This document shows positions 1-8,303 of a stretch of DNA of 64,000 bases, piece after piece (position 1 is the first letter of the stretch; each line of letters opens with the position of its first letter). The position numbers were made by a program, and so were the translations under genes. The DNA comes from an uncultured Pelagibacteraceae bacterium. Its GTDB lineage: Bacteria > Pseudomonadota > Alphaproteobacteria > Pelagibacterales > Pelagibacteraceae. The notes beneath the pieces are model-generated. The model was not told the DNA's origin and did no database searches. It saw nothing but the letters and a program-made list of their open reading frames with translations. Location: contig CACNYF010000003.1 in NCBI GenBank assembly GCA_902624535.1, positions 1-64,000 of the forward strand, written 5' to 3'.

Positions 1-1047
1 TTTTTTTGAACACTGTTCTGTATCACTAGAGCCTTGAAGATCTTTTGTTCGACTATCTTTATCTTTAAGAGTTAATTCAATTGATTTTACTATTCTATTA
101 GAAGCTTCTTTTTCACCTAAGTAATCTAACATCATTGCAGCTGACCAAATTTGTCCCACCGGATTAGCTATACCTTGACCCGCAATATCTGGCGCTGATC
201 CATGAACGGGTTCAAACAAAGATGGATATTTATTTGTTGGATTTATATTTCCAGAAGGAGCAATTCCAATAGTTCCAGTACAAGCCGGACCTAGATCTGA
301 TAAAATATCTCCAAAAAGGTTTGATGCGACTATCACATCAAAACGTTCAGGACTTAGAACAAATCTAGCAGCTAATATATCAATATGGTACTGATCAGTT
401 TCCACATCAGAATATTTCTTTTTGTTCTCATTAAATCTTTCATCCCAATAAGGCATTGTAATTGATATTCCATTTGATTTTGTTGCACTTGTTAATTTTT
501 TTCTTTTTCTTTTTTTAGCTAATTCAAAAGCAAATTTTTGAACTCTATCTATTCCATATTTTGACATTACTGTTTCTTGGATAACAACTTCTCTATCAGT
601 TCCTTGATACATTCTTCCACCAACTGATGAATATTCTCCTTCAGTATTTTCTCTAACAATTATCATATCAATATCACCTGGCTTTTTATTAGCTAATGGT
701 GCATTTACACCGTCAAAAAGTTTTACTGGTCTTAAATTAATAAATTGATCAAATTCTCGTCTAAATTTTAATAATGAACCCCAAAGTGTAATATGATCTG
801 GATATTTATCTGGCATCCCAACTGCACCAAAGAAAATTGCATCATGTTTAATTAATTTATCTTTCCAATCATTTGGCATCATTTTTCCATGTTTTTCGTA
901 ATAATCACATGATGCAAAATCATAATCTTCTATATTTAATTTAAATTGATGTTGTTGAGAAATTTCTTTTAATATTTTTTGTGCCTCAGGTACAACTTCT
1001 TTACCAATACCGTCGCCAGCAATTGACGCTATAGAATACTCTTTCAT
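1..1047 (-). CDS. Tartrate/D-malate dehydrogenase-like isocitrate/isopropylmalate dehydrogenase family protein, 3' end cut by window edge
   Basis: Read on minus strand from ATG at 1047: MKEYSIASIAGDGIGKEVVPEAQKIL...FFGAVGMPDKYPDHITLW...RENTEGEYSSVGGRMYQGTDREVVIQ...ASNLFGDILSDLGPACTGTIGIAPSGNINP...FEPVHGSAPDIAGQGIANP; open to position 1. Missing from the ORF track because it runs off the window. Confidence 0.85.
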   Translation of the reverse strand, partial: MKEYSIASIAGDGIGKEVVPEAQKILKEISQQHQFKLNIEDYDFASCDYYEKHGKMMPNDWKDKLIKHDAIFFGAVGMPDKYPDHITLWGSLLKFRREFDQFINLRPVKLFDGVNAPLANKKPGDIDMIIVRENTEGEYSSVGGRMYQGTDREVVIQETVMSKYGIDRVQKFAFELAKKRKRKKLTSATKSNGISITMPYWDERFNENKKKYSDVETDQYHIDILAARFVLSPERFDVIVASNLFGDILSDLGPACTGTIGIAPSGNINPTNKYPSLFEPVHGSAPDIAGQGIANPVGQIWSAAMMLDYLGEKEASNRIVKSIELTLKDKDSRTKDLQGSSDTEQCSKK

Positions 1048-2082
1048 TTATTTTACAAATGTATCGTTAAATTGCTTTGTAACTCTTACAAAAGTTGTAC
1101 ATTTACTTAATTGTTTTAATGAGGGTGCTCCAACATATGTGCAACTACTTCTTACACCACCTAAAATATTTAAAATTGTATCATTAATTTTACCACGATA
1201 CCTAACTCTTACTGTTCTACCTTCACTGCTTCTATAATCAGATAAACCACCATAATGTTTTTTGTTAGCTGTTTCAGAACTTGATCCATAAAATTCTATA
1301 TACTTTGAACCGTTAGATTTTACTAATCTTCCTTTACCTTCATCGTGACCCGCAAACATTCCTCCAAGCATAACAAAATCAGCTCCACCGCCAAATGCTT
1401 TAGCAACATCACCTGGACATGTACATCCACCATCTGCAATTATATGTGCACCTAATCCATGAGCAGCATCAGCACATTCTATAACTGCACTTAACTGTGG
1501 ATAGCCAACTCCAGTTTGTATTCGTGTAGTACAGACGCTTCCGGGTCCAATTCCAACTTTAACAATATCTGCACCTGATAAAATTAATTCTTGAGTCATA
1601 TCAGCAGTAACAACATTACCTGCTATAATTGTTTTTGTTGGATATTTATCTCTTACAGATTTTAAAAATTTACTAAAATGCTCTGAATAACCGTTTGCAA
1701 CATCAATACAAATGAATTTAATGAAACTAAATTCTTTTAAAACTTTATCTAAATTTTGAAAATCTTCTTTTTTTGTTCCAATACTTAAAGCTACATTTGG
1801 ATATATTGATTTAATCTTTTTAAATTGTTTGATTTTTTTAACATCATGCTGTTTTGTTAAGCATGTAATCATTCCGTATTCAGATAATTTTTCAGCAACA
1901 CCAAGCACGCCTACACCATCCATATTAGCTGCCATTATAGGAATCCCAGACCATTCATTTTTACTGTATTTAAAACGGTAAGTTCGTTTTAAATTAACAT
2001 CTTTTCTACTTTTAAGAGTGCTTCTTTTAGGTCTAAAAAGTACGTCGGAATAATCTAGTTTTAGCTCTTCTTCAATTCTCAC
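1048..2082 (-). CDS. guaC: GMP reductase (probable GTG start at 2082; the track's ATG at 2100 adds an unlikely 6-aa extension)
   Basis: [61 protein letters not shown]. coli GuaC begins MRIEEDLKLGFKDVL, supporting the GTG start. Confidence 0.9.
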   Translation of the reverse strand: MRIEEELKLDYSDVLFRPKRSTLKSRKDVNLKRTYRFKYSKNEWSGIPIMAANMDGVGVLGVAEKLSEYGMITCLTKQHDVKKIKQFKKIKSIYPNVALSIGTKKEDFQNLDKVLKEFSFIKFICIDVANGYSEHFSKFLKSVRDKYPTKTIIAGNVVTADMTQELILSGADIVKVGIGPGSVCTTRIQTGVGYPQLSAVIECADAAHGLGAHIIADGGCTCPGDVAKAFGGGADFVMLGGMFAGHDEGKGRLVKSNGSKYIEFYGSSSETANKKHYGGLSDYRSSEGRTVRVRYRGKINDTILNILGGVRSSCTYVGAPSLKQLSKCTTFVRVTKQFNDTFVK

Positions 2083-2204
2083 AAAAATGAAGGTATACAT
2101 TCAATGAATGATAATTCAATTTAATAATTGAACTTATTAACGTTGTATTTTAACAATTTTAAAATTACTGATTGAATTATTAATATATAAATTAAAATAA
2201 ATAA

Positions 2205-3080
2205 ATGTTTGAAGGTTTTAAAAGTAAATACGTCAATGTTAAAAAGGGAAAAGTCTTTTGCAGAGTTAAAGGAGATGGTCCTCCTTTATTATTACTTCAT
2301 GGTTATCCACAAACACATTTAATGTGGCACAAAACAGCTCCCGAGTTGTCGAAATACTTTACAGTTGTTGCAGCAGACCTAAGAGGTTATGGAAATAGTT
2401 TAGCTCCACAATCTGATAGTAAACATTTTAATTATTCAAAAAGAGAAATGGCAAATGACATGAAACAAATGATGGTAAAATTAGGATATGCAAATTTTTT
2501 TGTTGCAGGTCATGATAGAGGTGGAAGAGTTGCTCATAGATTGGCAAGAGACCACAGAAAAAACGTGCTTGCTATTAGTGTATTAGATATTTGTCCAACA
2601 TTAGATATGTATGAACTAACAACTAGACATTTTGCAAAAGCATACTTCCATTGGTTTTTTTTAATTCAGCCAAAATGGTTACCTGAAAGAATGATAATGA
2701 GTGATCCAAAAAAATGGATGAAGAATTGCTTAGATAAATGGTCTGGTAATCATAAATTTGGAAAAGTTGAAGAGGGTTATCTAAAGTGCTTTAAACAACC
2801 AAATAGAATACACGGATCATGCGAGGATTATAGAGCATCTGCTACTATTGATCTTGATCATGACAGATACGACCGAAAGAAAAAATTAAATATCCCTGTT
2901 CAAGTTTTATGGGGAAAAAATGGAGTTATAGGCAAACAATTTAAACCAATTAAAATTTGGCAAAAATATTCAAATAAAAAAGTTGTTGGAGTTGCTGTTA
3001 AATCTGGACATTTTATACCAGAGCAAAATCCCAAAGAAACTATTAAACAATTAAAAAGTTTCTTTTTAAAAAATGCTTAA
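2205..3080 (+). CDS. Alpha/beta hydrolase, fluoroacetate/haloacetate dehalogenase-like
   Basis: GHDRGGRVAHRLARDH nucleophile region, AYFHWFFLIQP, LDKWSG, CEDYRA, SGHFIPEQNP, all matching the fluoroacetate dehalogenase pattern. Confidence 0.8.
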   Translation: MFEGFKSKYVNVKKGKVFCRVKGDGPPLLLLHGYPQTHLMWHKTAPELSKYFTVVAADLRGYGNSLAPQSDSKHFNYSKREMANDMKQMMVKLGYANFFVAGHDRGGRVAHRLARDHRKNVLAISVLDICPTLDMYELTTRHFAKAYFHWFFLIQPKWLPERMIMSDPKKWMKNCLDKWSGNHKFGKVEEGYLKCFKQPNRIHGSCEDYRASATIDLDHDRYDRKKKLNIPVQVLWGKNGVIGKQFKPIKIWQKYSNKKVVGVAVKSGHFIPEQNPKETIKQLKSFFLKNA

Positions 3081-3861
3081 AATTATTCCTAATAAAAAAA
3101 ATATAGGCGCAGAATTAGTTTGTGATTTAAATAAAATTAATAATTCTACATTAAAAAAAATTAAATCTGCCTTATCGAAATATGGAATGATTTATTTTAG
3201 AAACCAAAAATTAAGCTCTGATTATTATGTAAAATTTGCAAAAAAATTTGGAAAACTAGCAAACTATCCAAGACTTAAAGGATTGAATAAAAAATATCCT
3301 CAAATAACTGTTGTTCAAAGAAAATCGACTGACAAAGGCCCTAGTTTTGGTGAGCAATTTCATACTGATTCAATTTATACTAAAAAACCACCTAGGTTTA
3401 CTATGTTGCTTTCTAAATTAGTTCCAAAAAAAGGTCAGGCAAACACAGATTTTTGTTCACAATATTTAGCTTATGAAAAATTACCAGCTAACTTTAAAAG
3501 AAAGTTTAAAAACGAAAAATGTATATTTTCATCAGAAGGACCTATTTCTGTAACGAGATTGGAAAGAGAGAAAGAAAAAGGGAAAAAAGCGAAAGAACTT
3601 ATTTCAAAGCATAAATTAATTAGAAAAATAAACAGTAAATACACTTTATATTGTAGTCCAGGACATTTTATTCGTTTTAATAACAGTAAAATTGACAAAA
3701 AATTAAAAGCTTATTTATTTAAACACCAATTAAAAAAAAGTTTTCAATATTCTTTAGAGTGGGAAAAGAACCAACTAGCCATTTGGGATAATAGATCTAT
3801 GCTTCATCAAGCAACTGCTTTTAAAGGAGATAGAATTATGCATAGAATTACTGTCCAATAA
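3073..3861 (+). CDS. TauD/TfdA-family 2-oxoglutarate/Fe(II) dioxygenase
   Basis: QFHTDSIYTKKPPRFTMLLSKLVP (HxD) and WDNRSMLHQATAFKGDRIMHRITVQ distal His/Arg; overlaps the preceding gene by 8 nt. Confidence 0.85.
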   Translation: MLKIIPNKKNIGAELVCDLNKINNSTLKKIKSALSKYGMIYFRNQKLSSDYYVKFAKKFGKLANYPRLKGLNKKYPQITVVQRKSTDKGPSFGEQFHTDSIYTKKPPRFTMLLSKLVPKKGQANTDFCSQYLAYEKLPANFKRKFKNEKCIFSSEGPISVTRLEREKEKGKKAKELISKHKLIRKINSKYTLYCSPGHFIRFNNSKIDKKLKAYLFKHQLKKSFQYSLEWEKNQLAIWDNRSMLHQATAFKGDRIMHRITVQ

Positions 3862-4784
3862 TGTTCCAGGTATTTCTAGGGTTAACACCATTTATAGGAA
3901 TTACTCTTATTGGTTATATTTTGGGATATATTAAAATATTTGATTTACAAAAGGCTAAAATATTTAATTTATTTTCATTTTATATAGCAGTACCAGCTTT
4001 AATCATAAAACTAGTTGCACAAAGTGATGTTGGTGAAATAGATGTATCTCAAATTTCATCATATTTTTTTATGCAATTAACAAGTGGAATATTTGCTTTC
4101 TTATTAACCAAAAATACTTTCAAAAGATCAATACAAGAATCTATTATTTGGGCTCTAACAGTTGCTTTATCCAATCACGTAATATTAGTTTTACCTATTG
4201 CTGAAATATTCTTTGCTGGAAGTACTATAACTCAAATATCAGGCATTATTTTAATGGATAGCGTTGTGTTATTATCCATAGTTAGTTTCTTTTTAGAACT
4301 TACAGTAAAAAAAAAAATTAAATTATTTCATTTTTTAAGAAATTTAATATTAAACCCGATGATATTAGCAATATTAATTGGATTGATAATAAGAATTTCA
4401 AAAATCAATATAGACGAAACACCGTTTGAGTATATTCTTCAAAGATTGGCAGCATGTGTTATGCCAGTTGGTCTATTTGCAATCGGTATTATTCTCTCTT
4501 TTTACTCAAAAAAAGTTTTTAATAAATTAACAATCACTATTTCAATATTAAAACTTATTATATCACCATTGATTTTGCTATTTTTAGGGTACACAATCTT
4601 TAGCTTATCAAATCCAATAAATTTTGCTGGAGCTTTGTTGGTGAGTGTTGGCCCTTGTGGAGCCACCTCAATTGTTATGTGCTCTGCATATAATGTAAGT
4701 CCAGAAAATATTATTAAAGCAATATTTATTTCAACATTTGCTTCAATATTTACTTTTTTATTTACTATAAATTTATTAAATTAA
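3861..4784 (+). CDS. AEC (auxin efflux carrier) family transporter
   Basis: 307-aa hydrophobic protein, LIGYILGYIKIFDLQKAKIFNLFSFYIAVPALIIKLVAQ...VSVGPCGATSIVMCSAYN; TAATG overlap with previous gene. Confidence 0.75.
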   Translation: MFQVFLGLTPFIGITLIGYILGYIKIFDLQKAKIFNLFSFYIAVPALIIKLVAQSDVGEIDVSQISSYFFMQLTSGIFAFLLTKNTFKRSIQESIIWALTVALSNHVILVLPIAEIFFAGSTITQISGIILMDSVVLLSIVSFFLELTVKKKIKLFHFLRNLILNPMILAILIGLIIRISKINIDETPFEYILQRLAACVMPVGLFAIGIILSFYSKKVFNKLTITISILKLIISPLILLFLGYTIFSLSNPINFAGALLVSVGPCGATSIVMCSAYNVSPENIIKAIFISTFASIFTFLFTINLLN

Positions 4785-4788
4785 AATA

Positions 4789-5238
4789 ATGTTTAAAAAA
4801 ATATTTAGTATTGTTTTTATTTCTGTTTTTTTATCATCTATTTCGTTAGCTAAAGATAAAATAGATCAAACAATTGATAAAACCACTGACTTTTTGAAAT
4901 CTTTAACTAAGAAAAGTTTAAATAAATCTCAAACAGCAGAATTTTTGAATAATTATGCAATAACTTTGGAAGATGAAAGAAATCAAGGTGTTGTAACCTA
5001 TATATTTGACGAAAAGAATTACAAAAGATACCAAGCTGGAAAAGTTATTTCAGAAGATGGATGGAGATTTACAAACTTAGGTAAGTTAAGAGTATTTTCA
5101 GGTGATATTAAATTAACATGGAAATTTAAACTTGATAAGCAAAACGTAATAGTAATCAAGACTAAATTCCAACCAATTGGGAAAGAATATCCTTTTACTT
5201 ATCAACTAAAAGATAAGTTTTTTGAAAAGATCAATTAA
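4789..5238 (+). CDS. Hypothetical exported protein
   Basis: 149 aa with N-terminal signal-like segment MFKKIFSIVFISVFLSSISLA. Confidence 0.6.
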   Translation: MFKKIFSIVFISVFLSSISLAKDKIDQTIDKTTDFLKSLTKKSLNKSQTAEFLNNYAITLEDERNQGVVTYIFDEKNYKRYQAGKVISEDGWRFTNLGKLRVFSGDIKLTWKFKLDKQNVIVIKTKFQPIGKEYPFTYQLKDKFFEKIN

Positions 5239-5351
5239 TGTCTAAAAGATATAGTGGAAAATCATTCAAAGACTCTAGTGTAATGAAAAAAGCTAAACTT
5301 TCTTTGAAGGAAAAAAGAAAAATTAAAAAAGATAAGAAAAAGAACAAGTGA
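5238..5351 (+). CDS. Small lysine-rich basic protein (37 aa)
   Basis: Read directly: MSKRYSGKSFKDSSVMKKAKLSLKEKRKIKKDKKKNK*; TAATG coupling with 4789..5238; below the size cutoff of the track. Confidence 0.5.
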   Translation: MSKRYSGKSFKDSSVMKKAKLSLKEKRKIKKDKKKNK

Positions 5352-5451
5352 AATCTTGTTTGCAACAAAAAATAAAAGTAGTATAAACCAACAATTATTT
5401 ACGGCGGGGTAGCTCAGTTGGTTAGAGCGCGGGACTCATAAGCCCGAGGTC
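5351..5451 (+). repeat. Left copy of a 101-bp direct repeat (tRNA-Met upstream region + 5' part of tRNA-Met)
   Basis: aaatcttgtttgca[a]caaaaaataaaagtagtataaaccaacaattatttacggcggggtagctcag...agcccgaggtc; one mismatch to 6741..6841. Confidence 0.95.
5403..5451 (+). pseudogene. Truncated tRNA-Met (5' part through the anticodon arm and variable region; no intact T arm or acceptor 3' strand)
   Basis: Identical to 6793..6841, then diverges to cattgttaaatagcc... with no T-arm or CCA end. Confidence 0.9.
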
Positions 5452-5503
5452 CATTGTTAAATAGCCTTGAAACACAATCATTATTTATAATTAATAAAAT
5501 ATT

Positions 5504-5523
5504 GATCACAAATAGATCACACT
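5504..5523 (+). repeat. Inner 20-bp direct repeat, left copy GATCACAAATAGATCACACT
   Basis: 19/20 identical to 6704..6723 (GATCACAATTAGATCACACT). Confidence 0.85.
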
Positions 5524-5539
5524 GATAATATCTTTTTAT

Positions 5540-6511
5540 ATGAAAAAAAAGCTGATCACAAAAATATTAGCTATAATTTTTCTGAAATTAATATTTAATC
5601 TTAATACATTTGCTGCAGAACAAACAAAGGCTAGATATGAAAAAATAGCTCAAGAATTTACAAAGAACACTAATGTAAAGATAAAACCAAGCATGTTAAA
5701 AATGAAAGGTCTATCGTTTAAAGAATCTATAGGCTATCTTGGTAAAGGTGAGATGGCTGTTGTCAAAGGTTCTCCGGAGTCAGCATTTAAAGGTAAAGAG
5801 TTTTATCAAATTGTAATTGACTATTCGAATTGTGTTAAAGATTACTACGGACATAATGATTGCAATCATTCTGGAGGTGTAACTAGATCTGAAGTTAGAG
5901 ATAAAAATAAGCCAACTTTTAGTAAAGGAACTGAGAAATGGATCCATTATGCTGTAAGACCAATGCAAAATTTTTTTGATAGTAGAAAAAAACATATAAG
6001 TCAGTGTTATGCCAAGATACCTGGTAGAGGCGGTGGATACCCAACATTTTTTTTGACGTTCAGAGATAACTATTTATGGGTTAACTTACAACAAGCCGGC
6101 ATTCTAAATTCATCTACAGGGAATTATAACCAAAAATCAATTTGGGCTAAATTAAAAAATTTTGAGGGAAAAATAACTAATAATCTTGGAGCAACTGAAT
6201 GGACTAGTATTTTAGTTCACATGATAAATAGGTCAGACAAAAAAGGATTAATTGAAATTTTTATCGATGGATCTGAAAAACCTACATATAAATTTGAAGG
6301 ACCATTATATTCATCTCATCCTAAAGATAGACCAACAACAAAATGTTATTTAAAAATTGGAGCAGTAGCAGAAAATAATAAAAGAGCATTACAAGATGAT
6401 ATTAAAGAAAAATTTGGAGACATAACTGAGAATATGGTTGTATGGTACGATTCTCTAGTAATTGGAAAAACAAGAAAAAAAGTTATGGATAATGTAGAAA
6501 AAGATAAATGA
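5540..6511 (+). CDS. Exported heparin-lyase-I-like/polysaccharide-lyase-like protein, island cargo
   Basis: Signal-like N-terminus; GGVTRSEVRDKNKPTF...WIHYAVRP...LQQAGILN...WTSILVHMINRSDKKGLIEIFIDG...YLKIGAVAE...MVVWYDSLVIG, a jelly-roll lyase-like pattern; family call tentative. Confidence 0.55.
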   Translation: MKKKLITKILAIIFLKLIFNLNTFAAEQTKARYEKIAQEFTKNTNVKIKPSMLKMKGLSFKESIGYLGKGEMAVVKGSPESAFKGKEFYQIVIDYSNCVKDYYGHNDCNHSGGVTRSEVRDKNKPTFSKGTEKWIHYAVRPMQNFFDSRKKHISQCYAKIPGRGGGYPTFFLTFRDNYLWVNLQQAGILNSSTGNYNQKSIWAKLKNFEGKITNNLGATEWTSILVHMINRSDKKGLIEIFIDGSEKPTYKFEGPLYSSHPKDRPTTKCYLKIGAVAENNKRALQDDIKEKFGDITENMVVWYDSLVIGKTRKKVMDNVEKDK

Positions 6512-6660
6512 AAAAACTTTTAGGGATAATTTTTATTTTAATTTTACTGGTGATATTAGCCCAAACATACGAGTCAGTATCTTGTAGAGAGCACGTAGAA
6601 AGATTAAAACTGACTGGTTCTGAGGCTGAAAATGAATTCAAAAAATGTAAAAGCTTTTAA
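6508..6660 (+). CDS. Small membrane-anchored or exported protein (50 aa)
   Basis: Read directly: MKKLLGIIFILILLVILAQTYESVSCREHVERLKLTGSEAENEFKKCKSF*; ATGA overlap with the preceding gene. Confidence 0.5.
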   Translation: MKKLLGIIFILILLVILAQTYESVSCREHVERLKLTGSEAENEFKKCKSF

Positions 6661-6703
6661 TACTAGACGCGGGACAGAAACCAAATTTTATCTTTGAAAA
6701 AAC

Positions 6704-6723
6704 GATCACAATTAGATCACACT
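6704..6723 (+). repeat. Inner 20-bp direct repeat, right copy
   Basis: GATCACAATTAGATCACACT. Confidence 0.85.
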
Positions 6724-6740
6724 CAGATCAGAAATTACAT

Positions 6741-6841
6741 AAATCTTGTTTGCATCAAAAAATAAAAGTAGTATAAACCAACAATTATTTACGGCGGGGT
6801 AGCTCAGTTGGTTAGAGCGCGGGACTCATAAGCCCGAGGTC
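6741..6841 (+). repeat. Right copy of the 101-bp direct repeat
   Basis: 100/101 identical to 5351..5451 by eye. Confidence 0.95.
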
Positions 6842-6869
6842 AGTGGTTCGATCCCACTTCCCGCTACCA
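6793..6869 (+). tRNA. tRNA-Met (CAT anticodon), CCA encoded
   Basis: 77-nt cloverleaf: GGCGGGG acceptor, GCTC/GAGC D stem, CTCATAA anticodon loop, AGTGG TTCGATC CCACT T arm, TCCCGCT-A-CCA end. Confidence 0.93.
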
Positions 6870-7397
6870 TCAGTGGCCTGGAAAATCTAATAAGTTTTCT
6901 ACTTTATAACCTTTTTTTAAAAGATTATCTGTTCCACCGAGATCAAATAAATTAATTACAAATATAAATCCAGCTACATTACTTTTAGAAATTTCAATCA
7001 GTTTTGCTGCAGCTTCTGCTGTGCCTCCAGTTGCAATTAAATCATCAATAATTAATATATTTTCATTTTCATCAAATGAATCTTTATGTACTTCAATAGT
7101 TGCTGTTCCGTATTCTAATTCAAAATCAACAGAATGGACTTCAGCAGGAAGTTTATTTTTTTTTCTTAGCATTATAAAGGGCTTGTCTAAAATATATGAA
7201 ATTGCTGAAGCAAAAACAAACCCTCTAGATTCTACAGCTGCTATTTTATCAAATTTGAATTTTTTTGATCTTTCCACTATTTGATTAATACATTCTTTGA
7301 ATGCTTTTTCATCTTTTATAAGTGTTGTAATATCTCTAAATAAAATTCCTTTTTTAGGGTAATCTTGAATTGACCTAATATGTTCTTTTAAATCCAT
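6870..7397 (-). CDS. apt: Adenine phosphoribosyltransferase
   Basis: IRSIQDYPKKGILFRDITTLI, AVESRGFVFASAIS, ILIIDDLIATGGTAEAAAKLI. Confidence 0.93.
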   Translation of the reverse strand: MDLKEHIRSIQDYPKKGILFRDITTLIKDEKAFKECINQIVERSKKFKFDKIAAVESRGFVFASAISYILDKPFIMLRKKNKLPAEVHSVDFELEYGTATIEVHKDSFDENENILIIDDLIATGGTAEAAAKLIEISKSNVAGFIFVINLFDLGGTDNLLKKGYKVENLLDFPGH

Positions 7398-7425
7398 TAA
7401 TCTTAAATATAATCTAAATAAATAT

Positions 7426-8298
7426 ATGGCAAATAATAAATTAGCAATTATAGGTGGGAGTGGTTTATATGACGTTGAAGAGTTTAAAGATAGAGAAACT
7501 CTTGATTTAAATACTCCGTGGGGAAAACCCTCGGACTTAATATTAAAGGCAAATTATAATAATAAAGAGATTTATTTTCTGCCAAGACATGGAAAAGGAC
7601 ATTTCATATCCCCATCAAAAATAAATTTTAGAGCTAACATTGATGCTCTTAAACAACTTGGTATTACTGATATAGTTTCTGTTTCAGCCGTAGGATCTTT
7701 AAAGGAAGATTTGCCTCCAGGAAAATTTGTAATTGTTGATCAGTTTATAGATAGAACTTTTGCTCGGAATAAAACCTTTTTTGATGATGAAATTGTAGCT
7801 CATGTATCAATGGCCCACCCAACTTCAATTGGTCTGATGAAAGCTTGTGAAGATGCTATTAAAAAAGAAAATATTCCATTTCAAATGGGTGGAACTTATG
7901 TTGTAATGGAAGGTCCACAATTCTCTACATTAGCAGAGTCAAATCTATATAGATCATGGAAAGCGGATGTTATTGGAATGACAAATATGCCAGAGGCTAA
8001 ACTAGCAAGAGAAGCTGAAATCAGATATGCTTCGGTTTCTATGGTAACAGACTATGATTGCTGGCATCCAGATCATGAAAATGTTGACGTTCAACAAGTT
8101 ATAAAAGTACTTTTGGATAATGCAGCGAAAGCAAAAAATATGATTAAAAACTTGATAGAGAACTTTCAAAATCATATTGATCCAAATGATCCAACTAATA
8201 ATTGTTTAGATGTAGCAATAATTACGGCTCCAGAAAAAAGAACTCAAAAAACTAAAGATAAATTAAAAACAATTGCAGGTAGGGTACTTAATAATTGA
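7426..8298 (+). CDS. mtnP: S-methyl-5'-thioadenosine phosphorylase
   Basis: LAIIGGSGLYDVEEF, FLPRHGKGHFISPSKINFRANI, GGTYVVMEGPQFSTLAESNLYRSW, VIGMTNMPEAKLAREAEI. Confidence 0.92.
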   Translation: MANNKLAIIGGSGLYDVEEFKDRETLDLNTPWGKPSDLILKANYNNKEIYFLPRHGKGHFISPSKINFRANIDALKQLGITDIVSVSAVGSLKEDLPPGKFVIVDQFIDRTFARNKTFFDDEIVAHVSMAHPTSIGLMKACEDAIKKENIPFQMGGTYVVMEGPQFSTLAESNLYRSWKADVIGMTNMPEAKLAREAEIRYASVSMVTDYDCWHPDHENVDVQQVIKVLLDNAAKAKNMIKNLIENFQNHIDPNDPTNNCLDVAIITAPEKRTQKTKDKLKTIAGRVLNN

Positions 8299-8303
8299 AA
8301 ATA

